From Pseudomonas sp. TH15 (GTDB lineage: Bacteria; Pseudomonadota; Gammaproteobacteria; Pseudomonadales; Pseudomonadaceae), in the NCBI RefSeq assembly GCF_016651105.1, contig NZ_JAEKEL010000001.1, positions 2,904,001 to 2,968,000 on the forward strand: a stretch of DNA of 64,000 nt, read 5' to 3'. Of the stretch, positions 21,143 through 30,836 are shown piece after piece (position 1 is the stretch's first letter; every line of letters begins with the position of its first letter). Position numbers and translations under genes: made by a program. The notes beneath the pieces were generated by a model. That model was given only the letters and a program-made list of their open reading frames with translations, made no database searches and was not told the origin of the DNA.

Positions 21143-22216
21143 ATGGCCGATACGCGGCGTTGGTTCTGGTTGGGCGGGGTGGTCCTGCTCTGCGTGTTTG
21201 TCTGGTTGTTGCATCCGATCCTGACGCCATTTTTGGTGGCGCTACTGCTGGCCTATCTGTTCGATCCGCTGGTGGATCGGCTGGAGAAGCTTGGCCTGTC
21301 TCGGACCTGGGGCGTGGTGACGGTGTTCGCGCTGTTCACTTTGATCTTCACGACGCTGCTGCTGGTGTTGGTACCGTTGCTCGCCAAGCAGTTGTTCCGC
21401 TTGTACGAGTTGGCGCCACAGATGCTGGATTGGTTGCAGCACACTGCCTTGCCGTGGGCGCAATCGAAATTCGGACTGTCGGATAATTTCTGGAAGTTCG
21501 ACAAGGTCAAGGCTGCGATCAGCGAGCACATGGGCCAGACCACCGACATTGTCAGTGTGGTACTGAGTCAGGCGACCGCGTCCGGTCTGGCGCTGATTGG
21601 TTGGCTAGCCAACCTGGTGCTGATCCCGGTGGTGAGCTTCTACCTGCTGCGCGATTGGGACCTGATGATGGCCAAGATCCGCAGCCTGTTGCCTCGTGAT
21701 CGCGAAGAGCGCGTGGTGTCACTGGCCGGTGAATGCCATGAAGTGCTCGGGGCATTTGTTCGCGGGCAATTGCTGGTGATGCTGGCTCTGGGCGTGATCT
21801 ATGCCGCGGGCCTGATGCTGGTCGGGTTGGAGTTGGGGCTGTTGATCGGTCTTATCGCCGGTCTGGCGGCGATCGTGCCTTACATGGGGTTTGTCATCGG
21901 GATTGGCGCGGCGTTGATTGCTGGCCTGTTCCAGTTTCACGGTGACTTGTATCCGATGCTCGGCATCGTTGCGGTGTTTATGGTTGGGCAGGCACTGGAA
22001 GGCATGGTGCTGACGCCGTTGCTGGTGGGCGACCGGATCGGCCTGCACCCGGTGGCGGTGATTTTCGCGATTCTGGCCGGTGGCGAGCTGTTCGGTTTCA
22101 CTGGCGTGCTGCTGGCGTTGCCGGTGGCGGCGGTGATCATGGTGCTGGTGCGTCATGTGCATGATTTGTATAAAGATTCGGATATGTACAGCGGCGTCGA
22201 CGAGCCTGAGCTTTAA
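21143..22216 (+). CDS. AI-2E/PerM family membrane protein
   Basis: An inner-membrane protein of 357 residues with about seven to eight hydrophobic segments and the family C-terminal motif region VVGQALEGMVLTPLLVGDR-like (positions about 275-300). The family includes the E. coli AI-2 exporter TqsA and PerM, but the substrate cannot be inferred from sequence. AGGGAG precedes the ATG. It follows the DUF2066 gene by 38 bp and precedes hda, the usual Pseudomonas cluster. Confidence 0.9.
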   Translation: MADTRRWFWLGGVVLLCVFVWLLHPILTPFLVALLLAYLFDPLVDRLEKLGLSRTWGVVTVFALFTLIFTTLLLVLVPLLAKQLFRLYELAPQMLDWLQHTALPWAQSKFGLSDNFWKFDKVKAAISEHMGQTTDIVSVVLSQATASGLALIGWLANLVLIPVVSFYLLRDWDLMMAKIRSLLPRDREERVVSLAGECHEVLGAFVRGQLLVMLALGVIYAAGLMLVGLELGLLIGLIAGLAAIVPYMGFVIGIGAALIAGLFQFHGDLYPMLGIVAVFMVGQALEGMVLTPLLVGDRIGLHPVAVIFAILAGGELFGFTGVLLALPVAAVIMVLVRHVHDLYKDSDMYSGVDEPEL

Positions 22217-22446
22217 AGTCGACTGATCGCTTGTAGCGGGCGGCCTGGATTCTTGCCTGGTCGGCCCGCTTCTCCCTCGCGGCTGTCACATGCGCCGCCA
22301 AAGAAACTGTCATAAAACCAGTGCGTTAACGCAAACCTTTGATTTTGCTTGTGGTCTGCTGCATTGTGCGGGCTGTCTCACGGGTATAAACTTCGCAAAC
22401 TTTACACAGAGGCCACTAACGGTTCCTTTGGAACTGTTCAGTCAGC

Positions 22447-23151
22447 ATGAAACCGATTCAGCTGCCCCTAGGTGTGCGTCTGCGTGATGACGCTACCTTT
22501 ATCAATTACTACCCAGGCGCCAATGCCGCTGCACTCGGCTATGTCGAGCGGCTATGCGAAGCCGACGCCGGCTGGACCGAAAGCCTGATTTACCTCTGGG
22601 GCAAGGACGGGGTAGGGCGCACGCACTTGTTGCAGGCTGCCTGCCTGCGTTTCGAGCAAATGGGCGAGCCGGCGGTGTACTTGCCGTTGGCCGAGTTGCT
22701 GGATCGCGGCATCGAAATTCTCGACAACCTCGAACAATACGAACTGGTCTGCCTCGATGATCTACAGGCCGTCGCCGGGCGAGCGGATTGGGAAGAGGCG
22801 TTGTTCCACCTGTTCAACCGTCTGCGTGACAGTGGCCGACGTCTGCTGATTGCTGCGTCGACCTCGCCGCGTGAACTGCCGGTGAAGCTGGCGGATCTCA
22901 AATCGCGCCTCACCTTGGCGTTGATCTTCCAGATGCGCCCACTGTCCGATGAAGACAAATTGCGTGCCCTGCAATTGCGTGCGTCCCGTCGCGGTTTGCA
23001 CCTGACCGATGAAGTCGGGCATTTTATTTTGACCCGCGGTACTCGCAGCATGAGTGCGCTTTTCGAGCTACTTGAACGCCTCGATCAGGCCTCCCTTCAA
23101 GCTCAGCGCAAGCTGACAATTCCCTTCCTGAAAGAAACCCTCGGTTGGTAG
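22447..23151 (+). CDS. hda: DnaA regulatory inactivator Hda
   Basis: A 234-residue AAA+ protein related to DnaA domain III. With the DNA-loaded sliding clamp, Hda stimulates DnaA-ATP hydrolysis and so prevents re-initiation. Visible are the N-terminal clamp-binding motif QLPLGVRL, the Walker A-like GKDGVGRTHLLQA, Walker B LVCLDDLQA, sensor I around LLIAASTSP and the arginine-rich sensor II region near GTRSMSALFELLERLD. A 230-bp upstream region separates it from the transporter gene. Two DnaA-box clusters occur elsewhere in this window. Confidence 0.96.
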   Translation: MKPIQLPLGVRLRDDATFINYYPGANAAALGYVERLCEADAGWTESLIYLWGKDGVGRTHLLQAACLRFEQMGEPAVYLPLAELLDRGIEILDNLEQYELVCLDDLQAVAGRADWEEALFHLFNRLRDSGRRLLIAASTSPRELPVKLADLKSRLTLALIFQMRPLSDEDKLRALQLRASRRGLHLTDEVGHFILTRGTRSMSALFELLERLDQASLQAQRKLTIPFLKETLGW

Positions 23152-23377
23152 CTAGCCCCAGTAAATAAAGGCCTGTAGCGGGTTTCGGCATATTTCAGGC
23201 GTCAGAAAATCCGCTTTCCTGCAAGGTTGCAGGCTGCGCGAATGTTTAAAATGGGCTTAAGCGCTTAGATGTAAACGAGAAACCGAGAAGTCACAAAAAG
23301 ATCGATTGAATTTGCAAATGAGGTTGATAGCGGGCATAGTCTCGCCTTCTTTACAACTATCAGCCACGGTCGTGCCC

Positions 23378-24001
23378 ATGCTAAATCGCTTCGCACCCCT
23401 CGTGCCTCTCGCACTCGTCACCCTGTTGTTTGGTTGCGCTGCTCACTCTCCAGTGTCCCAGCAAGAGCAACAACAGCAGGTTAGAAACTCTGCTACCGCC
23501 CAATCTTCCGTTCTGTATCAGGAAGAAGTGGCCACCGAAAAAGAACTGGCAGACTTCGCCGATGGCAAGTCGTACCAGCTTCCGGTTCTGGCCGACAGCA
23601 TCCTCGAACGTGGTATGTCCCTGATCGGTACCCGTTACCGTTTCGGCGGTACCTCTGAAGCCGGTTTCGACTGCAGCGGCTTCATCGGCTACCTGTTTCG
23701 TGAAGAGGCCGGCATGAATCTGCCGCGCTCCACTCGCGAAATGATCAACGTGGATGCCCCGTTGGTAGCGCGCAACAAGCTCAAGCCTGGTGATTTGCTG
23801 TTCTTCGCGACCAACGGTCGTCGCGGTCGCGTCAGTCACGCCGGTATCTACCTGGGTGATGACCAGTTCATCCATTCCAGCAGCCGCAAAAGCGGTGGCG
23901 TGCGGGTTGATAGCCTGGGCGACAGCTACTGGAGCAAGACCTTCATCGAAGCCAAACGCGCACTCGCGATGGCCCCGACTGTGGTCACTGCTCGCAAGTA
24001 A
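23378..24001 (+). CDS. NlpC/P60 family cell-wall hydrolase, lipoprotein
   Basis: A 207-residue predicted lipoprotein. Its signal peptide ends in a LLFGC lipobox. The NlpC/P60 endopeptidase domain spans about 90-200, with the catalytic Cys in FDCSGFIGYLF, His in VSHAGIYLGDD and a third polar residue near HSSSRKSGG. Such enzymes cut peptide stems of peptidoglycan. The start at 23378 begins the signal peptide; an in-frame ATG 24 codons upstream does not. It is a tandem paralogue of the next gene. Confidence 0.92.
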   Translation: MLNRFAPLVPLALVTLLFGCAAHSPVSQQEQQQQVRNSATAQSSVLYQEEVATEKELADFADGKSYQLPVLADSILERGMSLIGTRYRFGGTSEAGFDCSGFIGYLFREEAGMNLPRSTREMINVDAPLVARNKLKPGDLLFFATNGRRGRVSHAGIYLGDDQFIHSSSRKSGGVRVDSLGDSYWSKTFIEAKRALAMAPTVVTARK

Positions 24002-24083
24002 GCACACTTTATGTAAGGCGAACTTAAAGTCTTACTTGAAGTTTGCCGCATAGGCGCTAGAATCCTGATCTATTATTGATGGC

Positions 24084-24116
24084 AAACCGCCTGCGTCCTG
24101 CGCAGGCGGTTTTCTT
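24084..24116 (+). terminator. terminator between the two NlpC/P60 genes
   Basis: AACCGCCTGCG-TCCTG-CGCAGGCGGTT followed by TTCTTTTCT. It may attenuate rather than stop transcription into the second copy. Confidence 0.85.
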
Positions 24117-24166
24117 TTCTGTCTTTCCGGCAGAAAAAGCCGCAGCCAGATCAGGATGTTCTGCTT

Positions 24167-24703
24167 ATGACGATGTCGGCCCGCCTCGCACTCATGTTCT
24201 TCGCAGCGCTGCTCAGCGCCTGCGCCAGCCGTCCACCGCCCTCAGCACCGGTGGTTCGCGCGCCGATTATTTTCGGTTCCTCCCAAGCATTCTCCCCGGA
24301 AGCAGAAGACGTGTTGTTTCGCGCCCTCGGCCTGGTGGGCACGCCGTATCGCTGGGGCGGCAACACACCGGATTCGGGATTCGATTGCAGTGGCCTGATC
24401 GGTTACGTCTACCGTGACGTCGCCGGCATTTCCCTGCCGCGCACCACCCGCGAGATGATCAGCATGCAAGCTGCCAATGTCGGCAAGGAAGGCCTGCAAA
24501 CCGGCGACCTGATCTTCTTCGCCACCAATGGCGGCTCCCAGGTCAGCCACGCCGGGATCTACGTCGGTGAAGGCCGCTTCGTCCACGCCCCGGCCACGGG
24601 CGGCACGGTGAAGCTCGACAGCTTATCCAAAGCCTATTGGCAGAAAGCCTACCTGAGCGCCAAGCGCGTCTTGCAGCCTGAGCACCTGGCGCGTAACCCG
24701 TAG
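24167..24703 (+). CDS. NlpC/P60 family cell-wall hydrolase, lipoprotein, second copy
   Basis: A 178-residue predicted lipoprotein with lipobox LLSAC. The catalytic Cys is in FDCSGLIGYVYRD, the catalytic His in VSHAGIYVGEG, and HAPATGG follows. It shares the DCSG-IGY-, R-REMI and DLIFFATNG stretches with its upstream neighbour and clearly arose by duplication. It probably acts on the murein peptide from the inner leaflet of the outer membrane or the periplasmic face. Confidence 0.92.
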   Translation: MTMSARLALMFFAALLSACASRPPPSAPVVRAPIIFGSSQAFSPEAEDVLFRALGLVGTPYRWGGNTPDSGFDCSGLIGYVYRDVAGISLPRTTREMISMQAANVGKEGLQTGDLIFFATNGGSQVSHAGIYVGEGRFVHAPATGGTVKLDSLSKAYWQKAYLSAKRVLQPEHLARNP

Positions 24704-24723
24704 GAAAATCGCAGCAATCTTAA

Positions 24724-24813
24724 TGTGGGAGCGGGCTTGCTCGCGAAAGCGGTGTAACAGTCAACGGAGATGTTGAATGTCATGACGCCTTCGCGAGCAA
24801 GCCCGCTCCCACA
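24724..24813. repeat. REPIN
   Basis: TGTGGGAGCGGGCTTGCTCG and CGAGCAAGCCCGCTCCCACA form a near-perfect inverted pair; the spacer contains GTTGAATGTCATGAC. It lies between convergent genes. Confidence 0.9.
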
Positions 24814-24840
24814 TTTGTTATGTGTGTTGGCGTTGGAGGC

Positions 24841-26154
24841 TTATTTAGCCGCCGAAACCCGCCAAATCTTGTTCCCTACATCATCCGCCACCAGCAAATC
24901 TCCCTGCTGATCAATCACCACACCCACCGGCCGGCCCATGGCATTTTCATCCTTATCGAGGAATCCGGTCAGCACATCTACCGGCTGCCCGGTCGGCTTG
25001 CCTGCCGCGAACGGCACGAAAATCACCTTGTAGCCGCTATGCGGTTTGCGGTTCCACGAGCCGTGCTGGCCGACGAATGCGCCGTTGGTAAACGGTGCAG
25101 GCAGTTTGCTGCCTTCGGCAAAGGTGAACCCCAGCGAGGCGGTGTGCGGGCCAACGGCGTAATCCGGGGCGATGGCTTTGGCCACCAGCTCCGGGTTCTG
25201 CGGCTCGACGCGCACATCGATGTGTTGCCCGTAATAACTGAACGGCCAGCCATAAAACGCGCCGTCCTTGACCGAGGTGATGTAGTCCGGCACCAGATCA
25301 CTGCCGATTTCATCCCGCTCGTTGACCGAGGTCCAGAGCGCACCGCTGTTCGGTTCCCAGTCCATGCCGTTCGGGTTGCGCAGGCCCGAGGCGAAGATCC
25401 GGTGATTGCCGGTGGCACGATCCACTTCCCAGATCGCCGCGCGACCTTCTTCGGCCGCCAGGCCATTTTCGCCGACGTTGCTGTTGGAGCCCACCGTCAC
25501 GTAGAGCTTGCTGCCGTCCTTGCTGGCGATGACGTTTTTGGTCCAGTGATGGTTGATCGTGCCGCCCGGCAGATCGGTGACCTTAATGGGCTGTGACTTG
25601 ATCGTCGTATCGCCGGTTTCATAGTGGAAGCGCAGCAGGCGATCCGTGTCGGCGACGTACAGGTCATTGCCGACCAGGGTCATGCCGAATGGCGAGTTGA
25701 GGTTTTCCAGGAATACCGTGCGGGTTTCGGCCACGCCATCGTGGTCCTTGTCCCGCAGCAGCGTGATGCGGTTCGGACTCGGTACGCCGGCACCAGCGCG
25801 GCCCATGACTTTCGTCATCACCCAGCCGCGAATGCCTTTGCTGTCATCGGGTTTGGGCGGTGCGTTGGTTTCGGCCACCAGCACATCGCCGTTGGGCAGC
25901 ACGTAGAGCCAACGCGGGTGATCGAGGTTTTCGGCAAATGCCGCGACCTGCGTCCCTGCGGCCGCAATGGGTTTGGCGCCGGCCGGCCAGCCGATCGCCG
26001 GGGCGATGTTGACTGTCGGGATCAGGGTCTTGTTCGGTTCTGGCAGCTTGGGCGACGGTCCGGTGCCGTCCGAGACTTGCAGGCTGGAGGATTCACCACA
26101 GGCGGCGAGCCCTCCGGCGAGCGCGATGACGAGAACGAACTGAAGCTTGAGCAT
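24841..26154 (-). CDS. sorbosone dehydrogenase-like PQQ-dependent glucose/sorbosone dehydrogenase family lipoprotein
   Basis: A 437-residue predicted lipoprotein (lipobox GLAAC). A beta-propeller follows, with [20 protein letters not shown] and [20 protein letters not shown], both typical of the L-sorbosone dehydrogenase subfamily of GSDH proteins. These proteins oxidise sugars or aldoses with PQQ in the periplasm, but the natural substrate is usually unknown. It appears to be a single gene, convergent to the NlpC/P60 pair and separated from it by a REPIN. Confidence 0.87.
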   Translation of the reverse strand: MLKLQFVLVIALAGGLAACGESSSLQVSDGTGPSPKLPEPNKTLIPTVNIAPAIGWPAGAKPIAAAGTQVAAFAENLDHPRWLYVLPNGDVLVAETNAPPKPDDSKGIRGWVMTKVMGRAGAGVPSPNRITLLRDKDHDGVAETRTVFLENLNSPFGMTLVGNDLYVADTDRLLRFHYETGDTTIKSQPIKVTDLPGGTINHHWTKNVIASKDGSKLYVTVGSNSNVGENGLAAEEGRAAIWEVDRATGNHRIFASGLRNPNGMDWEPNSGALWTSVNERDEIGSDLVPDYITSVKDGAFYGWPFSYYGQHIDVRVEPQNPELVAKAIAPDYAVGPHTASLGFTFAEGSKLPAPFTNGAFVGQHGSWNRKPHSGYKVIFVPFAAGKPTGQPVDVLTGFLDKDENAMGRPVGVVIDQQGDLLVADDVGNKIWRVSAAK

Positions 26155-26224
26155 GCTGATCTTCTTCCCTATGAATGCATTGTCTTAATCATAGAGAAGA
26201 GAAAAGACGCGATGGTTCAACCCG

Positions 26225-26818
26225 TCAACCACGGGCCTCTTTGAACAGTACGGCGATACCAGGGTGATAGTTGCCGGCTTCGTTGCGCAACTTGCGATAG
26301 GCGTAAGGGAAATACCAGGCCACGGCGCAGGTGTGTTCCTTTTGCAGGTCGTCGACCATGTCCTGGAGTTCTTCCGGGGTGGCGCTGTGCTGGGCTTTTT
26401 GTGGAGCGGCGAACAGGCAGCCGAGTTTCAGGTCGCTGGCGTGGCTGATTCGCTTCGCCTCGCTGGTGATATCGGCCAGGGCTTGCGTCAGATTCAGGCT
26501 ATTGACCCGTGGCCAACGCTGGGTGGCCTGAATAAAAGCGCGAGCTTCGCTGCTGGCAATCAACAAATCGGCTCGGGCATTGCGTTCGCCTTCTTCGGTC
26601 TGTTTGCGGCTCGGCGTCTGTTGCAACGTGACCATTTCGGCCATCCACGCGGCGGCCGAGAGCAGCCCGAGGTTGGCTTTTTCGTCGAACCAGTAAGGTG
26701 TGTCGTTATCGCCGCGCACGGCGTTGTAACGGTCGATACAGTCAAACCAGCGTTCCAGCAGCGGGCGCAGGAATTCCAGCTTCGGATTGCTGATGATCAT
26801 GCCTTGCATGTGGCTCAC
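26225..26818 (-). CDS. conserved hypothetical protein
   Basis: A 197-residue soluble protein I do not recognise. It is predicted to be mostly helical, has no signal peptide, and carries a Trp/Phe-rich N-terminus (LLERWFDCIDRYNAV) and VAWYFPYAYRKLRNEAG near the end. Two in-frame ATGs follow the first within seven codons, so the start is uncertain by up to 18 bp. It is divergent from the cobalamin operon and stands alone. Confidence 0.65.
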   Translation of the reverse strand: MSHMQGMIISNPKLEFLRPLLERWFDCIDRYNAVRGDNDTPYWFDEKANLGLLSAAAWMAEMVTLQQTPSRKQTEEGERNARADLLIASSEARAFIQATQRWPRVNSLNLTQALADITSEAKRISHASDLKLGCLFAAPQKAQHSATPEELQDMVDDLQKEHTCAVAWYFPYAYRKLRNEAGNYHPGIAVLFKEARG

Positions 26819-26969
26819 CCTTGTTATTGTGTTGTGAGTTATGGCTCTTTGATATCACTGCTGGGAGTGTGGCGCAAGATTGGCGTCAGTAAATTGATCG
26901 ACGGCAGTTTTTCGCTGGATGGCGCCCCGGCTTTAATTGACGCTCCACCCCCAACCCTCTAACCTTCGC

Positions 26970-27185
26970 GGCTTGTTTCAGGTGCTCTGTGACCGCGGTC
27001 GACAGAGTGAAACAGGGAAGCCGGTGAGTGATTTCTTCCATAGATGAAGAACCACGATCCCGGCGCTGCCCCCGCAACGGTAAATGAGAGAAAGCTGCGC
27101 CTGAGCCACTGTGTCTTAACTCGACATGGGAAGGCGCGCAGCCAGGCGTAATGCCGCTCATGAGCCCGGAGACCGGCCTGATCCA
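26970..27185 (+). promoter_or_regulatory. cobalamin (B12) riboswitch
   Basis: The region contains the B12-box motif GAGCCACTG (27103-27111), the conserved GCCCCCGCAACGGTAA (27068-27083), GGGAAGCCGGTGAG, and the closing CCCGGAGACCGGCC. The order and spacing match class-I cobalamin aptamers. It lies 90 bp before cobO and should lower expression of the whole cob operon when adenosylcobalamin is plentiful. Confidence 0.95.
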
Positions 27186-27275
27186 TCCAGCGGCATCACG
27201 GTGGGCGATGCCAGGCTTCTTGCCATCTATTCTTGTGCCTGCCCGCCGTTATCCAGCCTCAACGGAGAGCTCCCC

Positions 27276-27887
27276 ATGACTGATACCCTCGATCGTGACG
27301 AACGCCACCTGGCGCGCATGCTGCGTAAAAAAGCCGTGATTGACGAACGCATCGCCAATTCGCCGAACGAATGCGGCCTGCTGCTGGTGCTGACCGGCAA
27401 CGGCAAAGGCAAAAGCAGCTCGGCCTTCGGCATGCTCGCCCGTTCCATGGGCCATGGCATGCAGTGCGGTGTGGTGCAGTTCATCAAGGGGCGCAACAGC
27501 ACAGGCGAGGAGTTGTTCTTCCGCCGCTTCCCGGAGCAAGTGCGTTTTCACGTGATGGGCGAGGGCTTCACCTGGGAAACCCAGGACCGCCAGCGTGACA
27601 TCGCCGCCGCCGAAGCCGCGTGGGCCGTGTCCCGCGAGTTGCTGCGCGATCCGTCGATTGGCCTGGTGGTGCTTGATGAGCTGAACATCGCCCTCAAACA
27701 CGGTTACCTCGATCTCGATCAAGTCCTCAGCGACTTGCAGGCCCGTCCGCCGATGCAACACGTGGTGGTCACCGGTCGCGGCGCCAAGCCGGAAATGATC
27801 GAGCTGGCCGACACCGTCACCGAAATGAACGTGATCAAACACGCGTTCCAGGCCGGGATCAAAGCGCAAAAAGGCGTCGAGCTGTGA
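27276..27887 (+). CDS. cobO: cob(I)yrinic acid a,c-diamide adenosyltransferase
   Basis: This enzyme adds the 5'-deoxyadenosyl group to the reduced corrinoid cobalt (CobA/BtuR type). It has 203 residues, with the P-loop GNGKGKSSSAFGML, LDELNIALKHGYL and a C-terminal HAFQAGIKAQKGVE typical of the family. The start at 27276 has CGGAGAG upstream; an upstream in-frame ATG lies inside the riboswitch. First gene of the cob operon. Confidence 0.96.
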   Translation: MTDTLDRDERHLARMLRKKAVIDERIANSPNECGLLLVLTGNGKGKSSSAFGMLARSMGHGMQCGVVQFIKGRNSTGEELFFRRFPEQVRFHVMGEGFTWETQDRQRDIAAAEAAWAVSRELLRDPSIGLVVLDELNIALKHGYLDLDQVLSDLQARPPMQHVVVTGRGAKPEMIELADTVTEMNVIKHAFQAGIKAQKGVEL

Positions 27888-29284
27888 ATCAACCACGTCA
27901 TTGCCCGGCGGTACTGATTGCCGCGCCGGCCTCCGGTCAGGGCAAGACCACTGTCACTGCTGCGCTGGCCCGTTTGCATCGCAATCAGGGGCGCAAGGTG
28001 CGCGTATTCAAATGCGGCCCGGACTTTCTCGACCCGATGATTCTCGAGCGCGCCAGCGGTGCGCCGGTCTATCAACTGGACATGTGGATGGTCGGCGAGC
28101 AGGAAAGCCGTCGGCTGTTGTGGGAAGCGGCGGGTGAAGCGGACCTGATTCTGATCGAAGGGGTCATGGGCTTGTTCGACGGTACGCCATCCAGCGCTGA
28201 CCTGGCGCGACACTTCGGTGTGCCGGTGCTTGGCGTGATCGATGGCACCGCCATGGCTCAGACCTTTGGTGCGTTGGCCCTGGGCTTGGCGCGTTATCAG
28301 CCGGACTTGCCGTTTGCCGGCGTGTTGGCTAACCGCGTCGGCACCTTGCGTCATGCGCAATTGCTTGAAGGCAGCCTGACCGAAGGCTTGCGTTGGTACG
28401 GTGCGTTGTCCCGGGAAACCGGGATCGAACTGCCGAGCCGTCACCTCGGGTTGGTGCAGGCCAGCGAGTTGAATGATCTCGATCTGCGCCTCGATGCGGC
28501 GGCCGATGCGTTGGCCAGTAGTTGCGAGGTGGCGCTACCACCGGCCGTCGAATTCGCCGCCCCGGATGTGATCAGCGCCGAGCCGTTGCTGGCGGGTGTG
28601 CGCATCGCCGTGGCCCGTGACGAAGCGTTCGCCTTCACCTACGGTGCGAGCCTGGATTTGCTGCGGGCGATGGGTGCCGAGTTGTCATTTTTCTCGCCGA
28701 TTCGCGATACCGAGTTGCCGGAGGCAGACAGCCTCTATCTGCCCGGCGGCTACCCTGAACTGCACCATGTCGCCCTGTCGCAAAACACTTCGATGCTCAA
28801 CGCTATTCGCGCACACCATGCGGCGGGCAAGCCATTGCTGGCCGAGTGCGGCGGCATGCTGTATCTGCTCGATTCCTTAACCGATGTCGACGGCACTCGC
28901 GCTGAACTGGTCGGCTTGCTGGCGGGGGATGCGGTGATGCAAAAACGTCTGGCGGCGTTGGCGTTGCAAGCGGTCGAGTTGCCCGAAGGTTTGTTGCGCG
29001 GGCACACCTATCATCACTCGTTGACCAGCACTGAGCTTGAGCCGATTGCCCGGGGCCTGAGCCCGAATGGCGGGCGCGGGGCGGAGGCGGTTTATCGTGA
29101 GGGGCGGATGACAGCCTCTTATGTGCACTTTTATTTCCCGTCGAATCCGTCGGCGATTGCCGCTCTGTTTGCGCCTGATCTTGAGGCCGCCTTCGCGAGC
29201 AAGCCCGCTCCCACAGTTGACCGCGTTTCGTCAGGCAGCACGCCATCTAATGTGGGAGCGGGCTTGCTCGCGAAGCGGCCATGA
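27884..29284 (+). CDS. cobB: cobyrinate a,c-diamide synthase (hydrogenobyrinate-type CobB)
   Basis: This enzyme amidates the a and c side chains of the corrin with glutamine and ATP. The GTG start overlaps the cobO stop (GTGA). The N-terminal P-loop is APASGQGKTTVTAAL. The C-terminal class-I glutamine amidotransferase has its nucleophile in AECGGMLYL and ends HVHFYFPSNPSA-like near residue 425. From about residue 435 to 466 the sequence (AAFASKPAPTVDR, then [11 protein letters not shown]) is the translation of a REPIN, not family sequence, so the native end was probably near residue 434. The extended frame still ends in a 4-bp ATGA overlap with bluB. Confidence 0.95.
   Translation: MNQPRHCPAVLIAAPASGQGKTTVTAALARLHRNQGRKVRVFKCGPDFLDPMILERASGAPVYQLDMWMVGEQESRRLLWEAAGEADLILIEGVMGLFDGTPSSADLARHFGVPVLGVIDGTAMAQTFGALALGLARYQPDLPFAGVLANRVGTLRHAQLLEGSLTEGLRWYGALSRETGIELPSRHLGLVQASELNDLDLRLDAAADALASSCEVALPPAVEFAAPDVISAEPLLAGVRIAVARDEAFAFTYGASLDLLRAMGAELSFFSPIRDTELPEADSLYLPGGYPELHHVALSQNTSMLNAIRAHHAAGKPLLAECGGMLYLLDSLTDVDGTRAELVGLLAGDAVMQKRLAALALQAVELPEGLLRGHTYHHSLTSTELEPIARGLSPNGGRGAEAVYREGRMTASYVHFYFPSNPSAIAALFAPDLEAAFASKPAPTVDRVSSGSTPSNVGAGLLAKRP
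29187..29280. repeat. REPIN inside the cobB coding sequence
   Basis: CCTTCGCGAGCAAGCCCGCT and its reverse complement AGCGGGCTTGCTCGCGAAGC, each with CCCACA/TGTGGG, enclose a ~35-bp spacer. It forms the 3' end of cobB and touches the bluB start codon. Confidence 0.93.
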
Positions 29285-29931
29285 CCGACAACGCCTTCTC
29301 CGAAGCCGAACGCGCCGCCGTCTACCGCGCCATCGCTGAACGCCGCGACATGCGCCACTTCAGCGGCGGCACTGTCGAGCCTGAATTGCTGCGGCGCCTG
29401 CTCGAAGCCGCGCACCAGGCACCCAGCGTCGGCCTGATGCAGCCATGGCGCTTCATCCGCATCAGCGATCGAGCCCTGCGCGGCAAGATCCAGTTATTAG
29501 TAGAAGAAGAACGCATCCGCACTGCCGAAGCCCTCGGCGAGCGCACCGACGAGTTCATGAAGCTCAAGGTCGAAGGCATCAACGACTGCGCCGAAGTGTT
29601 GGTAGCAGCGTTGATGGATGATCGCGAACGCCACATTTTCGGTCGCCGCACCTTGCCGGAAATGGACATGGCGTCGCTGTCCTGCGCGATCCAGAATTTG
29701 TGGCTGGCGTCCCGCGCTGAAGGGCTGGGGATGGGCTGGGTGTCGCTGTTCGAGCCGCAAGCTCTGGCGGACCTGCTGGGTTTGCCTGTCGGTGCCAAAC
29801 CGCTGGCGGTTCTTTGCCTGGGTCCGGTCAAGGAATTCTATCCGGCGCCGATGTTGGTACTCGAAGGCTGGGCGCAGGCGCGCCCGCTCAGTGAATTGCT
29901 GTATGAAAACTATTGGGGAGTGAGTCAATGA
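29281..29931 (+). CDS. bluB: 5,6-dimethylbenzimidazole synthase (flavin destructase)
   Basis: Using oxygen, BluB breaks down reduced FMN to make DMB, the lower ligand of cobalamin. The 216 residues have the nitroreductase-like fold, RRDMRHF near the N-terminus, [15 protein letters not shown], and [10 protein letters not shown]. The start overlaps the cobB stop (ATGA). No free Shine-Dalgarno sequence is seen because the preceding bases belong to the REPIN arm, so it probably depends on coupling to cobB. Confidence 0.96.
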   Translation: MTDNAFSEAERAAVYRAIAERRDMRHFSGGTVEPELLRRLLEAAHQAPSVGLMQPWRFIRISDRALRGKIQLLVEEERIRTAEALGERTDEFMKLKVEGINDCAEVLVAALMDDRERHIFGRRTLPEMDMASLSCAIQNLWLASRAEGLGMGWVSLFEPQALADLLGLPVGAKPLAVLCLGPVKEFYPAPMLVLEGWAQARPLSELLYENYWGVSQ

Positions 29932-30836
29932 GTGTGGCGTTATTGAGTGTCGCCGCGGTTGCGCTGGATGCGCTGCTGGGTGAACCCAAACGCTGGCATC
30001 CGCTGGTGGCGTTCGGCCGTTTTGCCGATCGCATCGAGCAACGTTTCAACTCCGGCGGTCGCGGTTGGCGCAGTCACGGCGTCACCGCCTGGGTGATCGC
30101 GGTGTTGCCGCTGACCTTGTTGGTTACGGCGCTTTCCTGGGCGCCTTATGTCGGTTGGGTGGTCGAGATTCTGGCGCTGTATTGCGCCCTCGGCATGCGC
30201 AGCCTTGGCGAACACGTCGAGCCGGTGGCCAAGGCCCTGCGCAGCGATGACTTGGACGAAGCGCGTAAACGCGTGGGTTATCTGGTCAGCCGCCAGACCA
30301 GTGAGCTGGATAAAACCGAAGTCGCCCGCGCCGCCACCGAATCGGTGCTGGAAAACGGCAGTGACGCGGTGTTCGCTGCGCTGTTCTGGTTTGCCGTGGC
30401 CGGTGCGCCGGGCGTGGTGCTCTATCGACTCAGTAACACCCTCGACGCCATGTGGGGCTATCGCAACGAACGCTTCGAACGGTTCGGCTGGGCGGCGGCG
30501 AAAATCGACGACGTCCTCAACTACATTCCCGCACGTTTGGTGGCGTTGACCTACGCACTGTTGGGCAAAACCCGACTCGCATTGAAATGCTGGCGTACCC
30601 AGGGCCCGACCTGGGACAGCCCGAACGCTGGCCCGGTGATGGCGGCCGGTGCCGGTGCGCTGGGTGTCGAGCTGGGCGGGGCGGCGATTTATCACGGTGA
30701 ATTGCATCAGCGTCCACAACTCGGTGAAGGCGCGCCAGCGGATGCCGACTCCATCGACCGTGGCTGGCAATTGGTCCAGCGCGGCGTATGGTTATGGCTG
30801 CTGATTCTCTGCGTGGGGGCTGAATTCTATGCTTGA
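29928..30836 (+). CDS. cobD: adenosylcobinamide-phosphate synthase (CbiB type)
   Basis: This integral membrane enzyme joins aminopropanol (phosphate) to adenosylcobyric acid. It has 302 residues, with four to five hydrophobic segments and the conserved N-terminal [37 protein letters not shown] also matches. The start at 29928 overlaps the bluB stop (ATGA). An ATG five codons upstream is possible but lies within bluB. Confidence 0.95.
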   Translation: MSVALLSVAAVALDALLGEPKRWHPLVAFGRFADRIEQRFNSGGRGWRSHGVTAWVIAVLPLTLLVTALSWAPYVGWVVEILALYCALGMRSLGEHVEPVAKALRSDDLDEARKRVGYLVSRQTSELDKTEVARAATESVLENGSDAVFAALFWFAVAGAPGVVLYRLSNTLDAMWGYRNERFERFGWAAAKIDDVLNYIPARLVALTYALLGKTRLALKCWRTQGPTWDSPNAGPVMAAGAGALGVELGGAAIYHGELHQRPQLGEGAPADADSIDRGWQLVQRGVWLWLLILCVGAEFYA

